Shown: positions 47,805 through 58,044, numbered from the stretch's first letter. The stretch is 64,000 bases of DNA from Methanobrevibacter sp. UBA412 (GCA_002495685.1 DAGJ01000021.1:181136-245135); one strand, 5' to 3'. Made by a program: numbers and translations. The notes: generated from the sequence alone by a model not told the origin.

Positions 47805-49295
47805 TTATCTTTTATTTAAATCAGAATATTTTGAACGATAAATTAACAAAATATTCTTTTTATTCTTAACAACTAAATCAATAGCATCTTTAAAATTTTC
47901 AAAATAAGGAATTTCAACTTCCATCTCATTTTTTAAATTCCATCCTAATTCATCAGTTAAGATTAAATCAATACTATCTTTATCAATTTTAACTTTTAAT
48001 AATTTTATTAATTCTGTTTCATTAATTTCCTCACAAGTTATACCATATTTTCCACCAAGGATAACTACATAATTATCCATATTTTTAATCATATCCATAG
48101 AAATTTTTATAGATTCAACATTTAACCCAGGATTAACTTCCTCAATAATCACTTGATTATTAATCTCCCTTTTTGAAGTTCTTCCAGGTATTCCATTAAA
48201 TTTTTTTAAACCATTTTTAATATCTTCATATTTAATATCTAAAGATAAACAAGATGTTATGGCACATAAAACATTTGAAACATTATGTTTTCCTGGTGCA
48301 AATGTTTGAACTTCTAAATTTCCATCAATTTGGTTTCCACTAATTGTTTTCAAATCTTTAAATTCGATGTTTATTATGGTATTGTCTAAAGAATATTTTA
48401 TATTTTTTATTTTAACTGTGGCATTATCATTTTTTGGATTAGTTGAAAAGGAATTAATCTTTTCACTAAATTTTTCTAATTCTTCAGGATAATATTTTTT
48501 TAAAGTTTCATATTCAATAGTAATTAATTTACAATCAAATACTTGTTTTTTAGCTTCTCTAGCGTTAGATGTATTTTTAGCAATAGAATAATTTTCCACT
48601 AAATTTGTTAATATACCAATATCTCCTAATCCAGAAACACCCAATGAACTTTCAATAATAACAGATTCATAATTAAATTTTAGATCGTTTTTTTCATCAA
48701 ATTCAAAATTACATGGAGGATTAACTATTTTTTTACTTAATTTTATTGTTTCAATCATACTTGCAGGAGTTATACTAATATCGTTTTTTAGAATAACTTT
48801 CTTATCACCATTAAATATGAATGCTCCAAGACTAGAAAGTAATAATAATTTTTGTTTATATTCTGTTAAAATTTCTTTAAGAATGAAAGCAGTACTAGTT
48901 TTTCCTTTCACTCCAGTAATCTCAATAAGTGGAATTTTTTCTTTTTTCCGTTTTTTATTCCAATTTTCTAAAATTAATTTCACTGCTTGATGATGAGTTA
49001 AAAAAATATAATTATTATTACTATTATTTTCACCGATAATTTCAGTTTTATTTAATGGGCAATGTATTGGGGAAATAATGAAAAATTTTTCATTTGAGTC
49101 AATATTTTTGTTAATTTTTTTAAATTCTTCTAAATTTTTTAGTAATATTATATTATTAGATTCAATTTGAAATTTTTCATTTTCATTTAATGTATTATAA
49201 ATATCATAAGCATAAATTTCACTAAAGCCTAGATTAGACAATTCTATGCTAATTGTAATTCCACCATGTGTTAAATCTATTACTAGTGCTTTCAT
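47805..49295 (-). CDS. cfbE: Coenzyme F430 synthetase CfbE (MurD-like ligase)
   Basis: A 496-residue Mur-ligase-like protein. It opens with ALVIDLTHGGITISIEL, the N-terminus typical of CfbE. The P-loop EITGVKGKTSTAFIL is near residue 133, and a GRTSKREI-like segment and VVILGGKYGITCEEI lie in the C-terminal domain. CfbE performs the last step of F430 synthesis, ATP-dependent cyclisation that forms the carbocyclic F ring in the methyl-coenzyme M reductase cofactor. Placement directly upstream of hemC supports a tetrapyrrole role over a cell-wall one. GGTTGAA precedes the ATG. Confidence 0.85.
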   Translation of the reverse strand: MKALVIDLTHGGITISIELSNLGFSEIYAYDIYNTLNENEKFQIESNNIILLKNLEEFKKINKNIDSNEKFFIISPIHCPLNKTEIIGENNSNNNYIFLTHHQAVKLILENWNKKRKKEKIPLIEITGVKGKTSTAFILKEILTEYKQKLLLLSSLGAFIFNGDKKVILKNDISITPASMIETIKLSKKIVNPPCNFEFDEKNDLKFNYESVIIESSLGVSGLGDIGILTNLVENYSIAKNTSNAREAKKQVFDCKLITIEYETLKKYYPEELEKFSEKINSFSTNPKNDNATVKIKNIKYSLDNTIINIEFKDLKTISGNQIDGNLEVQTFAPGKHNVSNVLCAITSCLSLDIKYEDIKNGLKKFNGIPGRTSKREINNQVIIEEVNPGLNVESIKISMDMIKNMDNYVVILGGKYGITCEEINETELIKLLKVKIDKDSIDLILTDELGWNLKNEMEVEIPYFENFKDAIDLVVKNKKNILLIYRSKYSDLNKR

Positions 49296-49327
49296 TATAA
49301 TTCAACCAAATTTAAAGTATGTAATGT

Positions 49328-51202
49328 TTAAAGGCTTCTACTATTTGCACTAATTCCACCTTCATTTAATTTATCTTTAACTTTTTTATAAAAATATTTG
49401 TTATTAGTTCTAATGAAAACAACATCTTTTTCAGATTTTTTAAATATTAATTCTTCCATATAATTGATTTCTTTATGGATTTGTCCGTCCATCACATAAA
49501 CTGCTTTTTTACCTTTCTTTAAAAGTTTTACTCGTATTTCACTATTGTCTGAAACTAAAAATGGTCTTAATCCTAATTTATATGGGCATATTGGTATAAT
49601 TATAAATCCTCCAACTTTAGGATCTACTATTGGGCCTCCTGCAGACATGGAATATGCTGTTGAACCACTAGGTGTAGATATTATTAATCCATCAGCTCTG
49701 AATTCTTCAACCATTTCACCATCAACACTGATTTCGAAGTGTAACATTTTTGCAGGTTTAGCTGTCATAATTACTACTTCATTTAATGCAGGGAATCTTT
49801 GGTTTTCATGTGATACTGTTAATTGAGTACGGTTTTCTTTATAATAATCTCCATTTAAAATATGGTCTAAAGTTTCAAATGTTTTATTAACTTCAATTTC
49901 AGTTAAAAATCCAACGGTCCCCATGTTAATACCGAATATTGGTATTTCTCTAGTAAGTTGGTTTTGTGTTCTAAGTAAAGTTCCGTCCCCACCTAATATT
50001 ACGGCCATATCTGTTTTGAAGTTTTTAAGAGGTTGAGATAACTTTTCGAAGTTTATATCAAAGTCAAGATTTTTTAAATGTTCACTTATCTCAGGAGATT
50101 CTTCAATGGTTTCTTCTATTATTCCTTTTAGATTAGGATTTATTTTAATCTCTTCTAATTTGTTAGCTAAACTTTCTTCAATAACAACATTAATACCTTT
50201 ATTAAGTAAGTATTCAATTATTTTCACTGAAAATAACATGGATTTATATTCATCTACTCTACTTACTATTCCTATGCATTTAATGAGTTTAGTTTCATCA
50301 TTATTAATGATATTAATGATTTTATTATGTAATTCTTGATTACTTGCTGCAATAATCACAGTTCTTTCATAAATGCTTAATTCGTTTGTTAATTTTTCCC
50401 CATATTTATTGGTTACTATTGCTCCAGATTCTTCAACGATTAATTTACTTGCAGCGATGTCGATTATTCTACTACCTCTTAAATCTAAGAAAACATCATA
50501 TTTTCCGCTAGCAATATATGTTAATTCTAAAACTACAGAACCTAAAACTCTCATTCTTCTTGCAGTGTCTATTAATTTACTTGCTGAAAAAGTTTTTGTT
50601 TTTGTAAATCCTCCTAATGTGATATTAGTTAAATCAGTTTCTGTGGTGGGTTCCATTTTTTCCCCATTCATTAAAGCTCCTTTTCCTTTAACTGCTTCAT
50701 ATGTGTTACCACTAGAATAATTTTTAACAAATCCTGCTTGAACATCTTCAAGAGTTGCAACTCTACCTTCAGGGACTTCAGCAACTGCTACGGATATACC
50801 AAATGCTGGAATGTTTTTTATGGCATTGTTAGTTCCATCAAGAGGATCAATTAAGAAAATATATTTAGGTTTAGTTTCTTCAGATTCTAAATCAGATTCA
50901 ACTGTAGGAGTATCTGGATTTAATTCTTCAGTAATATGTGCTGGTCTTTGTGTCCCTTTTCCTAATTTTAATTCTCCAATTTCTTCACTTATTAAATAAG
51001 AATAAAAATTGGCATTTTTTAAAATTTTTATAACTTCGTTTTCAGCTACTATATCAATATATGAAGTTGGTGTTCCATCAGCTCCTATTTTAACAAATTC
51101 TGCAGATTTAGGATTTCCAACATATACTTTTAATAATTTTTCAACATTAGTGATAATTTGTTTTGATATGTTTTCACACATTTTTATTTCATCATCATCC
51201 AT
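49328..51202 (-). CDS. Bifunctional inositol-phosphatase-like NADP phosphatase / NAD kinase
   Basis: A 624-residue fusion like MJ0917. Residues 1-300 are an inositol-monophosphatase-type domain with SEEIG at 72-76, metal-binding IDPLDGTNN near 118 and GSRIIDIAASKLIV near 245. Residues about 310-610 are an NAD kinase with GGDGTLLRTQ near 410, FGINMGTVGFLTEIE, and ISTPSGSTAYSMSAGGP near 507. The fused enzyme controls NAD/NADP balance. An acidic insertion (about 77-112) separates the EE and DPLDGT motifs. GGAGGAT precedes the ATG. It lies upstream of cfbE on the same strand. Confidence 0.93.
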   Translation of the reverse strand: MDDDEIKMCENISKQIITNVEKLLKVYVGNPKSAEFVKIGADGTPTSYIDIVAENEVIKILKNANFYSYLISEEIGELKLGKGTQRPAHITEELNPDTPTVESDLESEETKPKYIFLIDPLDGTNNAIKNIPAFGISVAVAEVPEGRVATLEDVQAGFVKNYSSGNTYEAVKGKGALMNGEKMEPTTETDLTNITLGGFTKTKTFSASKLIDTARRMRVLGSVVLELTYIASGKYDVFLDLRGSRIIDIAASKLIVEESGAIVTNKYGEKLTNELSIYERTVIIAASNQELHNKIINIINNDETKLIKCIGIVSRVDEYKSMLFSVKIIEYLLNKGINVVIEESLANKLEEIKINPNLKGIIEETIEESPEISEHLKNLDFDINFEKLSQPLKNFKTDMAVILGGDGTLLRTQNQLTREIPIFGINMGTVGFLTEIEVNKTFETLDHILNGDYYKENRTQLTVSHENQRFPALNEVVIMTAKPAKMLHFEISVDGEMVEEFRADGLIISTPSGSTAYSMSAGGPIVDPKVGGFIIIPICPYKLGLRPFLVSDNSEIRVKLLKKGKKAVYVMDGQIHKEINYMEELIFKKSEKDVVFIRTNNKYFYKKVKDKLNEGGISANSRSL

Positions 51203-51235
51203 TTTTGTAATCCTCCTTTTTTTGTTACAAATAAT

Positions 51236-51694
51236 TTATTCAATAATATCATCATTTATGTAAACTACTGAAGCAATAACTGAACCTTTGTTTTCTACTG
51301 TATGTGTACTGGTTTCCACAATTAAATCTTTAATTTCCACATTACGTTTATTCATCATATATTTAACCATATTGATTGCTTCTTCTTTTATTCCATCTTC
51401 TTTATCATTTATTCCAGTTGTTTCAACTACACAACCTAAACGATCACCTATAGCCACAGCAACACATGCATTTATAATATTACCTTTTTTTTTACTAGTT
51501 ACTTCAGATAACACACAATTTACCATTGCTCCAGGTTTTAATTTAGGTAATGGTATTAGTTCAGTATTTGGTCCTAACATGCTTGATACTTTTATTAAGT
51601 TAACATCACCAATACCTGCTTCACTTAATGCATTATCAAATGCATTTAATTTTGTTGGGCCTTCTGCTTTTCCTGATACAATAGCTATTTTCAT
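51236..51694 (-). CDS. pdaD: Pyruvoyl-dependent arginine decarboxylase
   Basis: A 152-residue proenzyme that converts arginine to agmatine. The self-cleavage site is visible as LIKVSSMLGPNTELIPLP; cleavage between S37 and S38 would leave the pyruvoyl group on S38. GDRLGCVVETTG and the C-terminal VENKGSVIASVVYI are also family features. ATG 51694 is preferred to the upstream TTG codons at 51706 and 51703. It sits divergently from aIF5A and agmatinase, and its product also feeds TiaS. Confidence 0.94.
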   Translation of the reverse strand: MKIAIVSGKAEGPTKLNAFDNALSEAGIGDVNLIKVSSMLGPNTELIPLPKLKPGAMVNCVLSEVTSKKKGNIINACVAVAIGDRLGCVVETTGINDKEDGIKEEAINMVKYMMNKRNVEIKDLIVETSTHTVENKGSVIASVVYINDDIIE

Positions 51695-51722
51695 TTTTAT
51701 CAACAATTTTTGTCATGTATAA

Positions 51723-52037
51723 TTTTAAATAATATTTTTTCAATATAATCTAATTATATTTTATATTGATTTAATCTTTATAACTTATTATTAAAATTTA
51801 TAATCATTTATTTAATTAATATACATAACTTCCGAATAGTTTATATAAAAAGTTAACCTAATATATTATTGTCTAATTATTATAGATTTAGGTTAAAGTA
51901 ACTATAAATTAAATTCTTATTTTAAGATTGATTCAGAGAAAAAGTATCATTACGTAGTTATAATTTTATTTAACCTAAAAAGATTATTTATGATACTAAT
52001 TTAATTCAAAAAAAATTATTATAATGAGGTTAAAATA
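51723..52037 (+). promoter_or_regulatory. Promoter and structured leader of the aIF5A gene
   Basis: This 315-base divergent region contains a strong TATA box TTTATATAAAA at 51840-51850. Downstream, TTAACCTAA occurs three times (51853-51861, inverted at 51888-51896, and 51970-51978), and AGTATCAT (51943-51950) pairs with ATGATACT (51990-51997). If transcription starts near 51870, the leader would be about 170 bases and able to fold. The pdaD promoter lies at its left end. Confidence 0.45.
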
Positions 52038-52445
52038 ATGGCAACTAAAGTCGTAGAAATTAAAACATTAAAAGTAGGTAAATATATTGTATTAGGTGGA
52101 GAAGCATCTAAAATTACTAGTTTAACAACATCATCTCCAGGAAAACACGGAGCTGCAAAAGCAAGACTTGAAGCAGTTGGTGTTTTTGATCATCAAAAAA
52201 GAAGTATAGTTAAACCAGTTAACACTAAAGTAGATATACCTATAATTGATAAAAGAGTAGGACAAATACTCTCTATCCAACCTACAACTATTCAATTAAT
52301 GGATATGGAAAATTATGAAACATTAGACCTTCCAGTTCCAGATGAAGAAGACTTAAAAGAACGTCTTGTTGAAGGTGGAGAAGTAGAATATATTCTCGCA
52401 ATGGGTAATATGAAAATCATGAGAACTAAAGGAAGTTCTCGATAA
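52038..52445 (+). CDS. eif5A: Translation initiation factor aIF5A
   Basis: A 135-residue factor homologous to eIF5A and EF-P that helps the ribosome through difficult peptide bonds. The N-terminal SH3-like domain carries the hypusine-site loop [13 protein letters not shown], with Lys36 the residue expected to be modified by deoxyhypusine synthase. The C-terminal OB domain ends at [11 protein letters not shown]. It lies between pdaD and agmatinase, which make the polyamine precursors needed for hypusine. GAGGTTAAA precedes the ATG. Confidence 0.97.
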   Translation: MATKVVEIKTLKVGKYIVLGGEASKITSLTTSSPGKHGAAKARLEAVGVFDHQKRSIVKPVNTKVDIPIIDKRVGQILSIQPTTIQLMDMENYETLDLPVPDEEDLKERLVEGGEVEYILAMGNMKIMRTKGSSR

Positions 52446-52566
52446 ATTTTTAAAATAATAAAAATTTTTATAAAAAATTTTATAAAAATTAAATTTTCTT
52501 TTTTTTTAATTTTTAATATTTACTCTTTTTAAAAAAATAATTTAAAATATAGGATATTAAAAAAAC

Positions 52567-53478
52567 ATGTTATTTAACACTTATGAACCTTGGAAATTTG
52601 CATTTGCACAAGAAACTTCTAATTTAGAAGACATAAAAAATCTAAATTTTCATAATTTATCTAAATCAAAACAATGGGGAATAATAGGTGTTCCATTTGA
52701 TAGTACATGCTCCTATCATAATGGTTCTAGATATGCGCCTCTTGTCATAAGAGAAGCATCTTATGGTTTTGAAAGATTTAACACTAACTTTCAAAAAAAT
52801 TTAAGTACTATTTTCTATGATTTTGGGGATAGTAATATCATAAATGGAAATTGTAAAAAAACATGTGAAATAGTGGAAGAAAATGTCACTGATTTATTAA
52901 CCAATAATATATATCCTCTTATTATTGGAGGAGAACATAGTCTTACTTTAGGTTCAATAAAAGCATTAACAAAATATTATAATATTTCTGAAATTACAGT
53001 TATACATATTGATGCACATAGAGATATTATAGAATCTTATCAAAATGAGAAATACTCTCATGCCACAATTTTGAGAAGAATCCATGAATTGAATCCTAAG
53101 GAAATAATTCAAATTGGTATTAGATCTGCTTCAAAAGAAGAAAATGACTATGTAAAAAATCAGAAAAATATTAAAACTTTCACACCTACTGATTTACAAA
53201 CAGATTTTAATAAATTAATAAATTATTTAAAATCAATAAAAGGTCCAATATATTTAACTATAGATATGGATGGATTAGACCCATCTATTGCACCTAGTGT
53301 TGGAAACCCCACTCCTAATGGTTTAAAATCACAAGATATATCTGAAGTTATGAAAATTATTTCAAAAAAAGAAATTATAGGTTTTGATTTAATGGAAGTA
53401 GCAACAAATAAATTAGGAGATATTACTGCAGTTTTAGCAGCTAAATTTATATTAGACTTTTTAACATTACTTCCATAA
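52567..53478 (+). CDS. speB: Agmatinase (ureohydrolase family)
   Basis: A 303-residue enzyme converting agmatine to putrescine and urea. Manganese-binding motifs are IGGEHSLTLGS near residue 122, IHIDAHRDI near 150 and LTIDMDGLDPS near 235, and GVPFDSTCSYHNGSRYAP near 43 is a family signature. It probably completes a two-step arginine-to-putrescine route with the divergent pdaD and supplies the pathway to hypusine on aIF5A. It begins 121 bases after the aIF5A gene. Confidence 0.92.
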   Translation: MLFNTYEPWKFAFAQETSNLEDIKNLNFHNLSKSKQWGIIGVPFDSTCSYHNGSRYAPLVIREASYGFERFNTNFQKNLSTIFYDFGDSNIINGNCKKTCEIVEENVTDLLTNNIYPLIIGGEHSLTLGSIKALTKYYNISEITVIHIDAHRDIIESYQNEKYSHATILRRIHELNPKEIIQIGIRSASKEENDYVKNQKNIKTFTPTDLQTDFNKLINYLKSIKGPIYLTIDMDGLDPSIAPSVGNPTPNGLKSQDISEVMKIISKKEIIGFDLMEVATNKLGDITAVLAAKFILDFLTLLP

Positions 53479-53497
53479 AATTTTTAAAAACAATTTT

Positions 53498-54025
53498 TTA
53501 CCATTTTTCCCAATGAATTTTAGTTTCATCCCACTTATTTTTAATATTCTGTTTTCCTTTTGGATGGCCTATAGCTATTAAATTAAAAGGGATTATGTTT
53601 TTAGGTAAATTAAAATAATTTTTTAATTTATTCACTCTCTCTTCAGAGGGATAAATTCCGGTCCATACGCCACCTAAACCTAAAGCTTCTATTGCTAAAA
53701 GTATATTTTCTGTTGCAGCAGAACAATCTTCTATCCAATAATCTTCAGAATCTTTTAATGTTTTTTTCATATCTCCAGTAACAATGATTCCAGCTTTTGC
53801 ATTTTTGAACATTTTTGCATATTCATGTATGTCTGCCATATCGTTAAGTGTAATTCTATTTTGAATTATAATAAAATTCCATGGTTGGAAATTACATGTT
53901 GATGGTGCTGCCATACCTGCTTTTAATATTGTTATTAAATCCTCTTTTTCGATTTGTTCTTCACTATATTGTCTAACACTTTTTCGATTAAGTATATTGT
54001 TTAATATAATATCTTTTTCATTCAT
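53498..54025 (-). CDS. Nitroreductase-family FMN protein
   Basis: A 175-residue FMN oxidoreductase with the usual ILNRKSVRQYSEEQIEKED opening, KAGMAAPSTCNFQPWNFI for FMN binding, and LAIEALGLGGVWTGIYP in the middle, ending with IAIGHPKGK. Substrate is unknown. It is convergent with agmatinase (19 bases between stops) and divergent from the gene at 54179. It is distinct from the paralogue at 9572, with only moderate similarity. Confidence 0.87.
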   Translation of the reverse strand: MNEKDIILNNILNRKSVRQYSEEQIEKEDLITILKAGMAAPSTCNFQPWNFIIIQNRITLNDMADIHEYAKMFKNAKAGIIVTGDMKKTLKDSEDYWIEDCSAATENILLAIEALGLGGVWTGIYPSEERVNKLKNYFNLPKNIIPFNLIAIGHPKGKQNIKNKWDETKIHWEKW

Positions 54026-54178
54026 TTATCTCACTAACCTTAAAAGTTTTATCAAAAGATAAAATTTTATATAATACTTTGTATAATATTTAATTATAAT
54101 TTATTTTTTTATAAAATAACATATAATAATTTTTATTTTAATAAATAATGTAATGATTTAATTTAAGGAGAGAAATCA

Positions 54179-55426
54179 ATGTACGAACGACAAATTGAAC
54201 TTTCAGGCCATATAATTGATTCTTTAGCTTTACCTAAAACTATGGATATTATAATGGATAAAGGTGGAGATTTTGATATTATCAAATTTGATGTTGGAAA
54301 AAGAAAATCAGATATAAGTAGAGCTAAAATGATGGTTTCAGCAGAATCTCCTGATGTTTTAGACGGTATATTAGATGAATTATCTGTTCTTGGTGTTTCA
54401 ATAGCTGAGATTAAAGAAGCTAATTTAGTAGCTTCTCCTAAAGATAAAGTAGCTCCTGAGGGATTTTATTCAACTACTAATTATGTTACTCATGTTTTAT
54501 ATAAAGGTAATTGGTTGCTTGTTAATAACACTGAAATGGATTGTATGATTTTAATAGATGAAACAAAAGGAAAAGCTTATTGTAAACCTTTAAATGATTT
54601 AAAAAAAGGAGATAAAATTGTTGTAGGTAGAGATGGGATAAAAGTGGCTCCTCCTGAAAGAGTAAGAGGTAAACAAGGTGGATTTGAATTCATGAATAGT
54701 GATGTGTCTTCAGAAAAACCATTATTATCCATTGCTAAAGATATTGCATCTGAAATTAAAGAAGTTAAAAGTAAAGGTGGAAAAATTGCTCTTGTAGGTG
54801 GTCCAGCTATTGTTCATACAGGTTCTGCTAAGTTTATAGCTGCATTAATCCGAGAAGGAATAATTGACGTGGTTTTTGCAGGAAATGCATTAGCTACTCA
54901 TGATATTGAATCTGATCAATTTGGAACTTCTTTAGGGATTAATGTTGAAACAGGTGAAATTGTGTCTCATGGACATACTCATCATATGAGAGCTATTAAT
55001 AGGATAAATAAATCTGGATCAATTGAAGCAGCAGTTAAAGATGGTACTTTGAAAAGTGGAATCATGTATGAATGTGTTAAAAATAATGTTCCTTATGTTT
55101 TAGCAGGTTCTATACGTGATGATGGACCTTTACCTGATGTTATAACTGATACAGCAGAATCTCAAGCTAAAATGAGATATTATTGTCAAAAAATTGATAT
55201 GTGTTTAATGGTCTCTACAATGTTACATTCTATAGCTACAGGTAATATGTTATCTGCTAGAGTAAAAAGTATCTGTATAGATATTAATCCTTCAACAGTT
55301 ACAAAACTTGCTGATCGTGGAAGTGCTCAAGTCATGCGTGTTGTAACTGATATTGGAGCATTTTTACCAGTTCTTTATGAATGTTTACATGAAGACAGTT
55401 TTATTTCTGAAAATTTACCAAAATAA
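54179..55426 (+). CDS. LOR/SDH-domain protein (TIGR00300), probable ornithine cyclodeaminase
   Basis: A 415-residue protein. The N-terminal 110 residues match the LOR/SDH conserved region ([20 protein letters not shown]), and the C-terminal part is a Rossmann-like domain with [19 protein letters not shown] near residue 237. This TIGR00300 family includes archaeal enzymes reported as ornithine cyclodeaminases (ornithine to proline plus ammonia) and the related domain of cyanobacterial ArgZ/AgrE. Arginine-linked neighbours fit that role. Substrate assignment here is by family only. Confidence 0.75.
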   Translation: MYERQIELSGHIIDSLALPKTMDIIMDKGGDFDIIKFDVGKRKSDISRAKMMVSAESPDVLDGILDELSVLGVSIAEIKEANLVASPKDKVAPEGFYSTTNYVTHVLYKGNWLLVNNTEMDCMILIDETKGKAYCKPLNDLKKGDKIVVGRDGIKVAPPERVRGKQGGFEFMNSDVSSEKPLLSIAKDIASEIKEVKSKGGKIALVGGPAIVHTGSAKFIAALIREGIIDVVFAGNALATHDIESDQFGTSLGINVETGEIVSHGHTHHMRAINRINKSGSIEAAVKDGTLKSGIMYECVKNNVPYVLAGSIRDDGPLPDVITDTAESQAKMRYYCQKIDMCLMVSTMLHSIATGNMLSARVKSICIDINPSTVTKLADRGSAQVMRVVTDIGAFLPVLYECLHEDSFISENLPK

Positions 55427-55484
55427 ATTAATTTAATTCATTTTTTTTATCTTTCCATTTTTATTTAAAGAGGTTATTTGTTTT

Positions 55485-57203
55485 ATGGTTTCTAAGATTA
55501 AAGTTAATATTTTAGATTTTAATTTAGATGATATTTATCCTGCTGAAATTCTTATTAAAGATGGTCTTATTTTTAATATTTCTAAATTAGATTCCAATGA
55601 ACCTTTAGATTATGAAGGAATTCTTCTTCCAGGATTTATAGATAGTCATATTCATATTGAATCTACAATGTTATCTCCAGCTAATTTTGCAAGTGCTGTT
55701 TTACCTTTCGGAACTACTTCTGTAGTAGCTGATCCTCATGAAATAGCTAATGTTTTGGGTGTTAAAGGTATTGACTTCATGATTTCAAATGGAGAAAATG
55801 TTCCTTTTGATTTTTATTTTTCAGCACCTTCTTGTGTTCCTGCTACTAATTTTGAAACTAATGGTGCTAATATTGATGTTGAAACGATTAAAAATTTATT
55901 TGAACTTCCTAATGTTATTTGTCTTGGTGAAATGATGAATTTTCCAGGAGTAATTAATGATGATTTAAATGTTAACTTGAAATTAGATTTAGCTAACAAA
56001 TTAGGTGTTCCTATTGATGGTCATGCCCCTTTATTAAATGGTGAAGATTTGATAAAATATGTGTCTAAAGGTATAAGTACTGATCATGAATGTAGTAGTT
56101 TTGATGAAACTATAGAAAAAAAACATTTAGGCATGAAAATCATGGTTCGTGAAGGTTCTTCTGCCAAAAATATGGATGCTCTTTTTAATATTAATAATCG
56201 TATAAAGTATTGGACAAATGAATCCAAGTTTGGAAACATTTCTGTAGATGATTATGAAAAATTATTAAAACATCCAATATTTGATTTTTTAGTAAGTGAT
56301 GATAAAAATCCTATAGACTTAAAAAATGGCCATTTAAACCAACTAATAAAAAAAGCAATTAACTATGATATAGAACCGATTGAAGCAATAAAAATGGTAA
56401 CATTAAATCCTGCAAATCATTATCATTTAAATTCCGGTGAAATATCTGTTGGTAAAAAAGCAAATTTTACTTTAGTAAATAATTTAAAAGACTTAAACAT
56501 TAAATTAACTATAGTAAACGGTGAAATAGTTGCTAAAGATGGGAAATCACTTTTCAAAGTAAAAAAACCAAAAGTATCAAATACTTTTAATGTAAATCTT
56601 AAAAAACCTGAAGATTTTGATATAAAAACAAAAAAAGATAATAATGTAAATGTAAAAATAATTGAAGCTTTTAATGGGGAATTAATTACAAACTCAATTA
56701 TTGATACCTTAAAAATTGAAAACAATATAATACAATCTGACACTAAAAAAGACATATTAAAAATAAGTGTAGTAGAACGTTACGGTCATAATATTGTGTC
56801 AAACGGTTTTATAAAAGGATTTGGTATTAAAAAAGGAGCAGTTGCAACATCAATATCTCATGATTCCCATAATATAATAACTATTGGTACTAATTCAATA
56901 GACATGGCAAAAGCTGTAAATGAATTAATCCAAAATCAAGGAGGATTAACAGTTTCTTATAATAATACTAAAAAAAGTTTAAAATTGCCAATTGCAGGAT
57001 TAATGAGTGATGAAAGTATAGAAATAGTATCTACAAATTTTGAAAATATGAAAAATTTAGTTCGAAAATTAGGTTCAAAATTAGATGACCCTTTCATGAC
57101 ATTATCTTTCATGGCATTACTTGTTATCCCTGATTTAAAATTATCAGATAAAGGTTTATTCAGCCTAAATGAATTCGGATTCGTAAATGTAATACAAAAT
57201 TAA
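55485..57203 (+). CDS. ade: Adenine deaminase
   Basis: A 572-residue amidohydrolase converting adenine to hypoxanthine and ammonia. The metal-binding LLPGFIDSHIHIESTMLSP is near residue 48, VVADPHEIANVLG near 82, GHAPLLNG near 178, STDHECSSFDE near 193, and the second metal region DDKNPIDL near 270. The C-terminal adenine-deaminase domain contains AVATSISHDSHNIITIGT. Length is normal. It begins 58 bases after the LOR/SDH gene behind AGAGGTTAT and serves purine salvage. Confidence 0.95.
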   Translation: MVSKIKVNILDFNLDDIYPAEILIKDGLIFNISKLDSNEPLDYEGILLPGFIDSHIHIESTMLSPANFASAVLPFGTTSVVADPHEIANVLGVKGIDFMISNGENVPFDFYFSAPSCVPATNFETNGANIDVETIKNLFELPNVICLGEMMNFPGVINDDLNVNLKLDLANKLGVPIDGHAPLLNGEDLIKYVSKGISTDHECSSFDETIEKKHLGMKIMVREGSSAKNMDALFNINNRIKYWTNESKFGNISVDDYEKLLKHPIFDFLVSDDKNPIDLKNGHLNQLIKKAINYDIEPIEAIKMVTLNPANHYHLNSGEISVGKKANFTLVNNLKDLNIKLTIVNGEIVAKDGKSLFKVKKPKVSNTFNVNLKKPEDFDIKTKKDNNVNVKIIEAFNGELITNSIIDTLKIENNIIQSDTKKDILKISVVERYGHNIVSNGFIKGFGIKKGAVATSISHDSHNIITIGTNSIDMAKAVNELIQNQGGLTVSYNNTKKSLKLPIAGLMSDESIEIVSTNFENMKNLVRKLGSKLDDPFMTLSFMALLVIPDLKLSDKGLFSLNEFGFVNVIQN

Positions 57204-57211
57204 ACTTAAGT

Positions 57212-57844
57212 TTATATTTCATATCCTTTATTTTTTAAACTTTTTTTAATCATTTTCATAGCTTCTTTATCCTGTTTACTACCAACTTTATTTATAACTC
57301 TACTATTCTCATTAAAACGTCCTAAAAAATAGTCTAATTTTTCATCTTTTACTTTATCAACTCTACTATAATTTACAAGTGATTCAATAATACAATGAAT
57401 ACCACGATTAATTGCAACAACATCACTTTTGTTTTTAGTAATATCACTCACATTAGAACAAATATATGTTGATTCAACCGGTTTTATAGGATCATCTTTT
57501 TTAATAAAATTTTTTGTATTATCAACACTAGCTTTAAAATACGCATCAACATCTTTCAATATTAATGAATCCTTATTAACATAATATTCAGATGGAATAT
57601 TGTCTATAATAGCTAAAGTAAAATAAATAGGATTTGATGTAATATTAACCATAAACTCTTTATTTTTTAGAATATTATTTAAAGTTGTACTTCCTTGAAA
57701 GATATGATTAACAATTTGGTTTGTTCCTTTAACTATTGTCCCAAAAGGTGCAGCATTTTGACTACCATCATTATTTTTACTAGTTAAGATTACTTCGTAT
57801 TGTTGCCCATGATTCATTCCAATATCTTTAAGAGTCATTACCAT
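57212..57844 (-). CDS. DUF447-family protein
   Basis: A 210-residue soluble protein of the DUF447 family, widespread in methanogens. It has a flavin-reductase-like split-barrel character: the N-terminus reads YEVILTSKNNDGSQNAAPFG, followed by VNHIFQGSTTLNNILK and FMVNITSNPIYF. The C-terminal part is helical and charged. Some family members have been linked to tetrahydromethanopterin metabolism, but the role is not established here. It is convergent with adenine deaminase, 8 bases between stops. Confidence 0.8.
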   Translation of the reverse strand: MVMTLKDIGMNHGQQYEVILTSKNNDGSQNAAPFGTIVKGTNQIVNHIFQGSTTLNNILKNKEFMVNITSNPIYFTLAIIDNIPSEYYVNKDSLILKDVDAYFKASVDNTKNFIKKDDPIKPVESTYICSNVSDITKNKSDVVAINRGIHCIIESLVNYSRVDKVKDEKLDYFLGRFNENSRVINKVGSKQDKEAMKMIKKSLKNKGYEI

Positions 57845-58044
57845 ATTTTTTCAAACCTATAAAATTTTCATAAAATATAATTAATATTTTGATTAATAAT
57901 ACTTTTATAATTTTTTAAAACTTATATAATTTAATTACTTTTTTATATTAGTTACTACAAAAATAGATTATAATATTATTAAAATATATTTAAAAATACC
58001 ACCATTACAAATTTTTAAAAATTAATTATACTGAAGGAATATTT

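Noticed and set aside
47805..49295. Pseudomurein Mur ligase instead of CfbE
   Set aside because: The ALVIDLTHGG start and adjacency to hemC fit the F430 ligase better; the MurT-like gene at 25917 is a different type.
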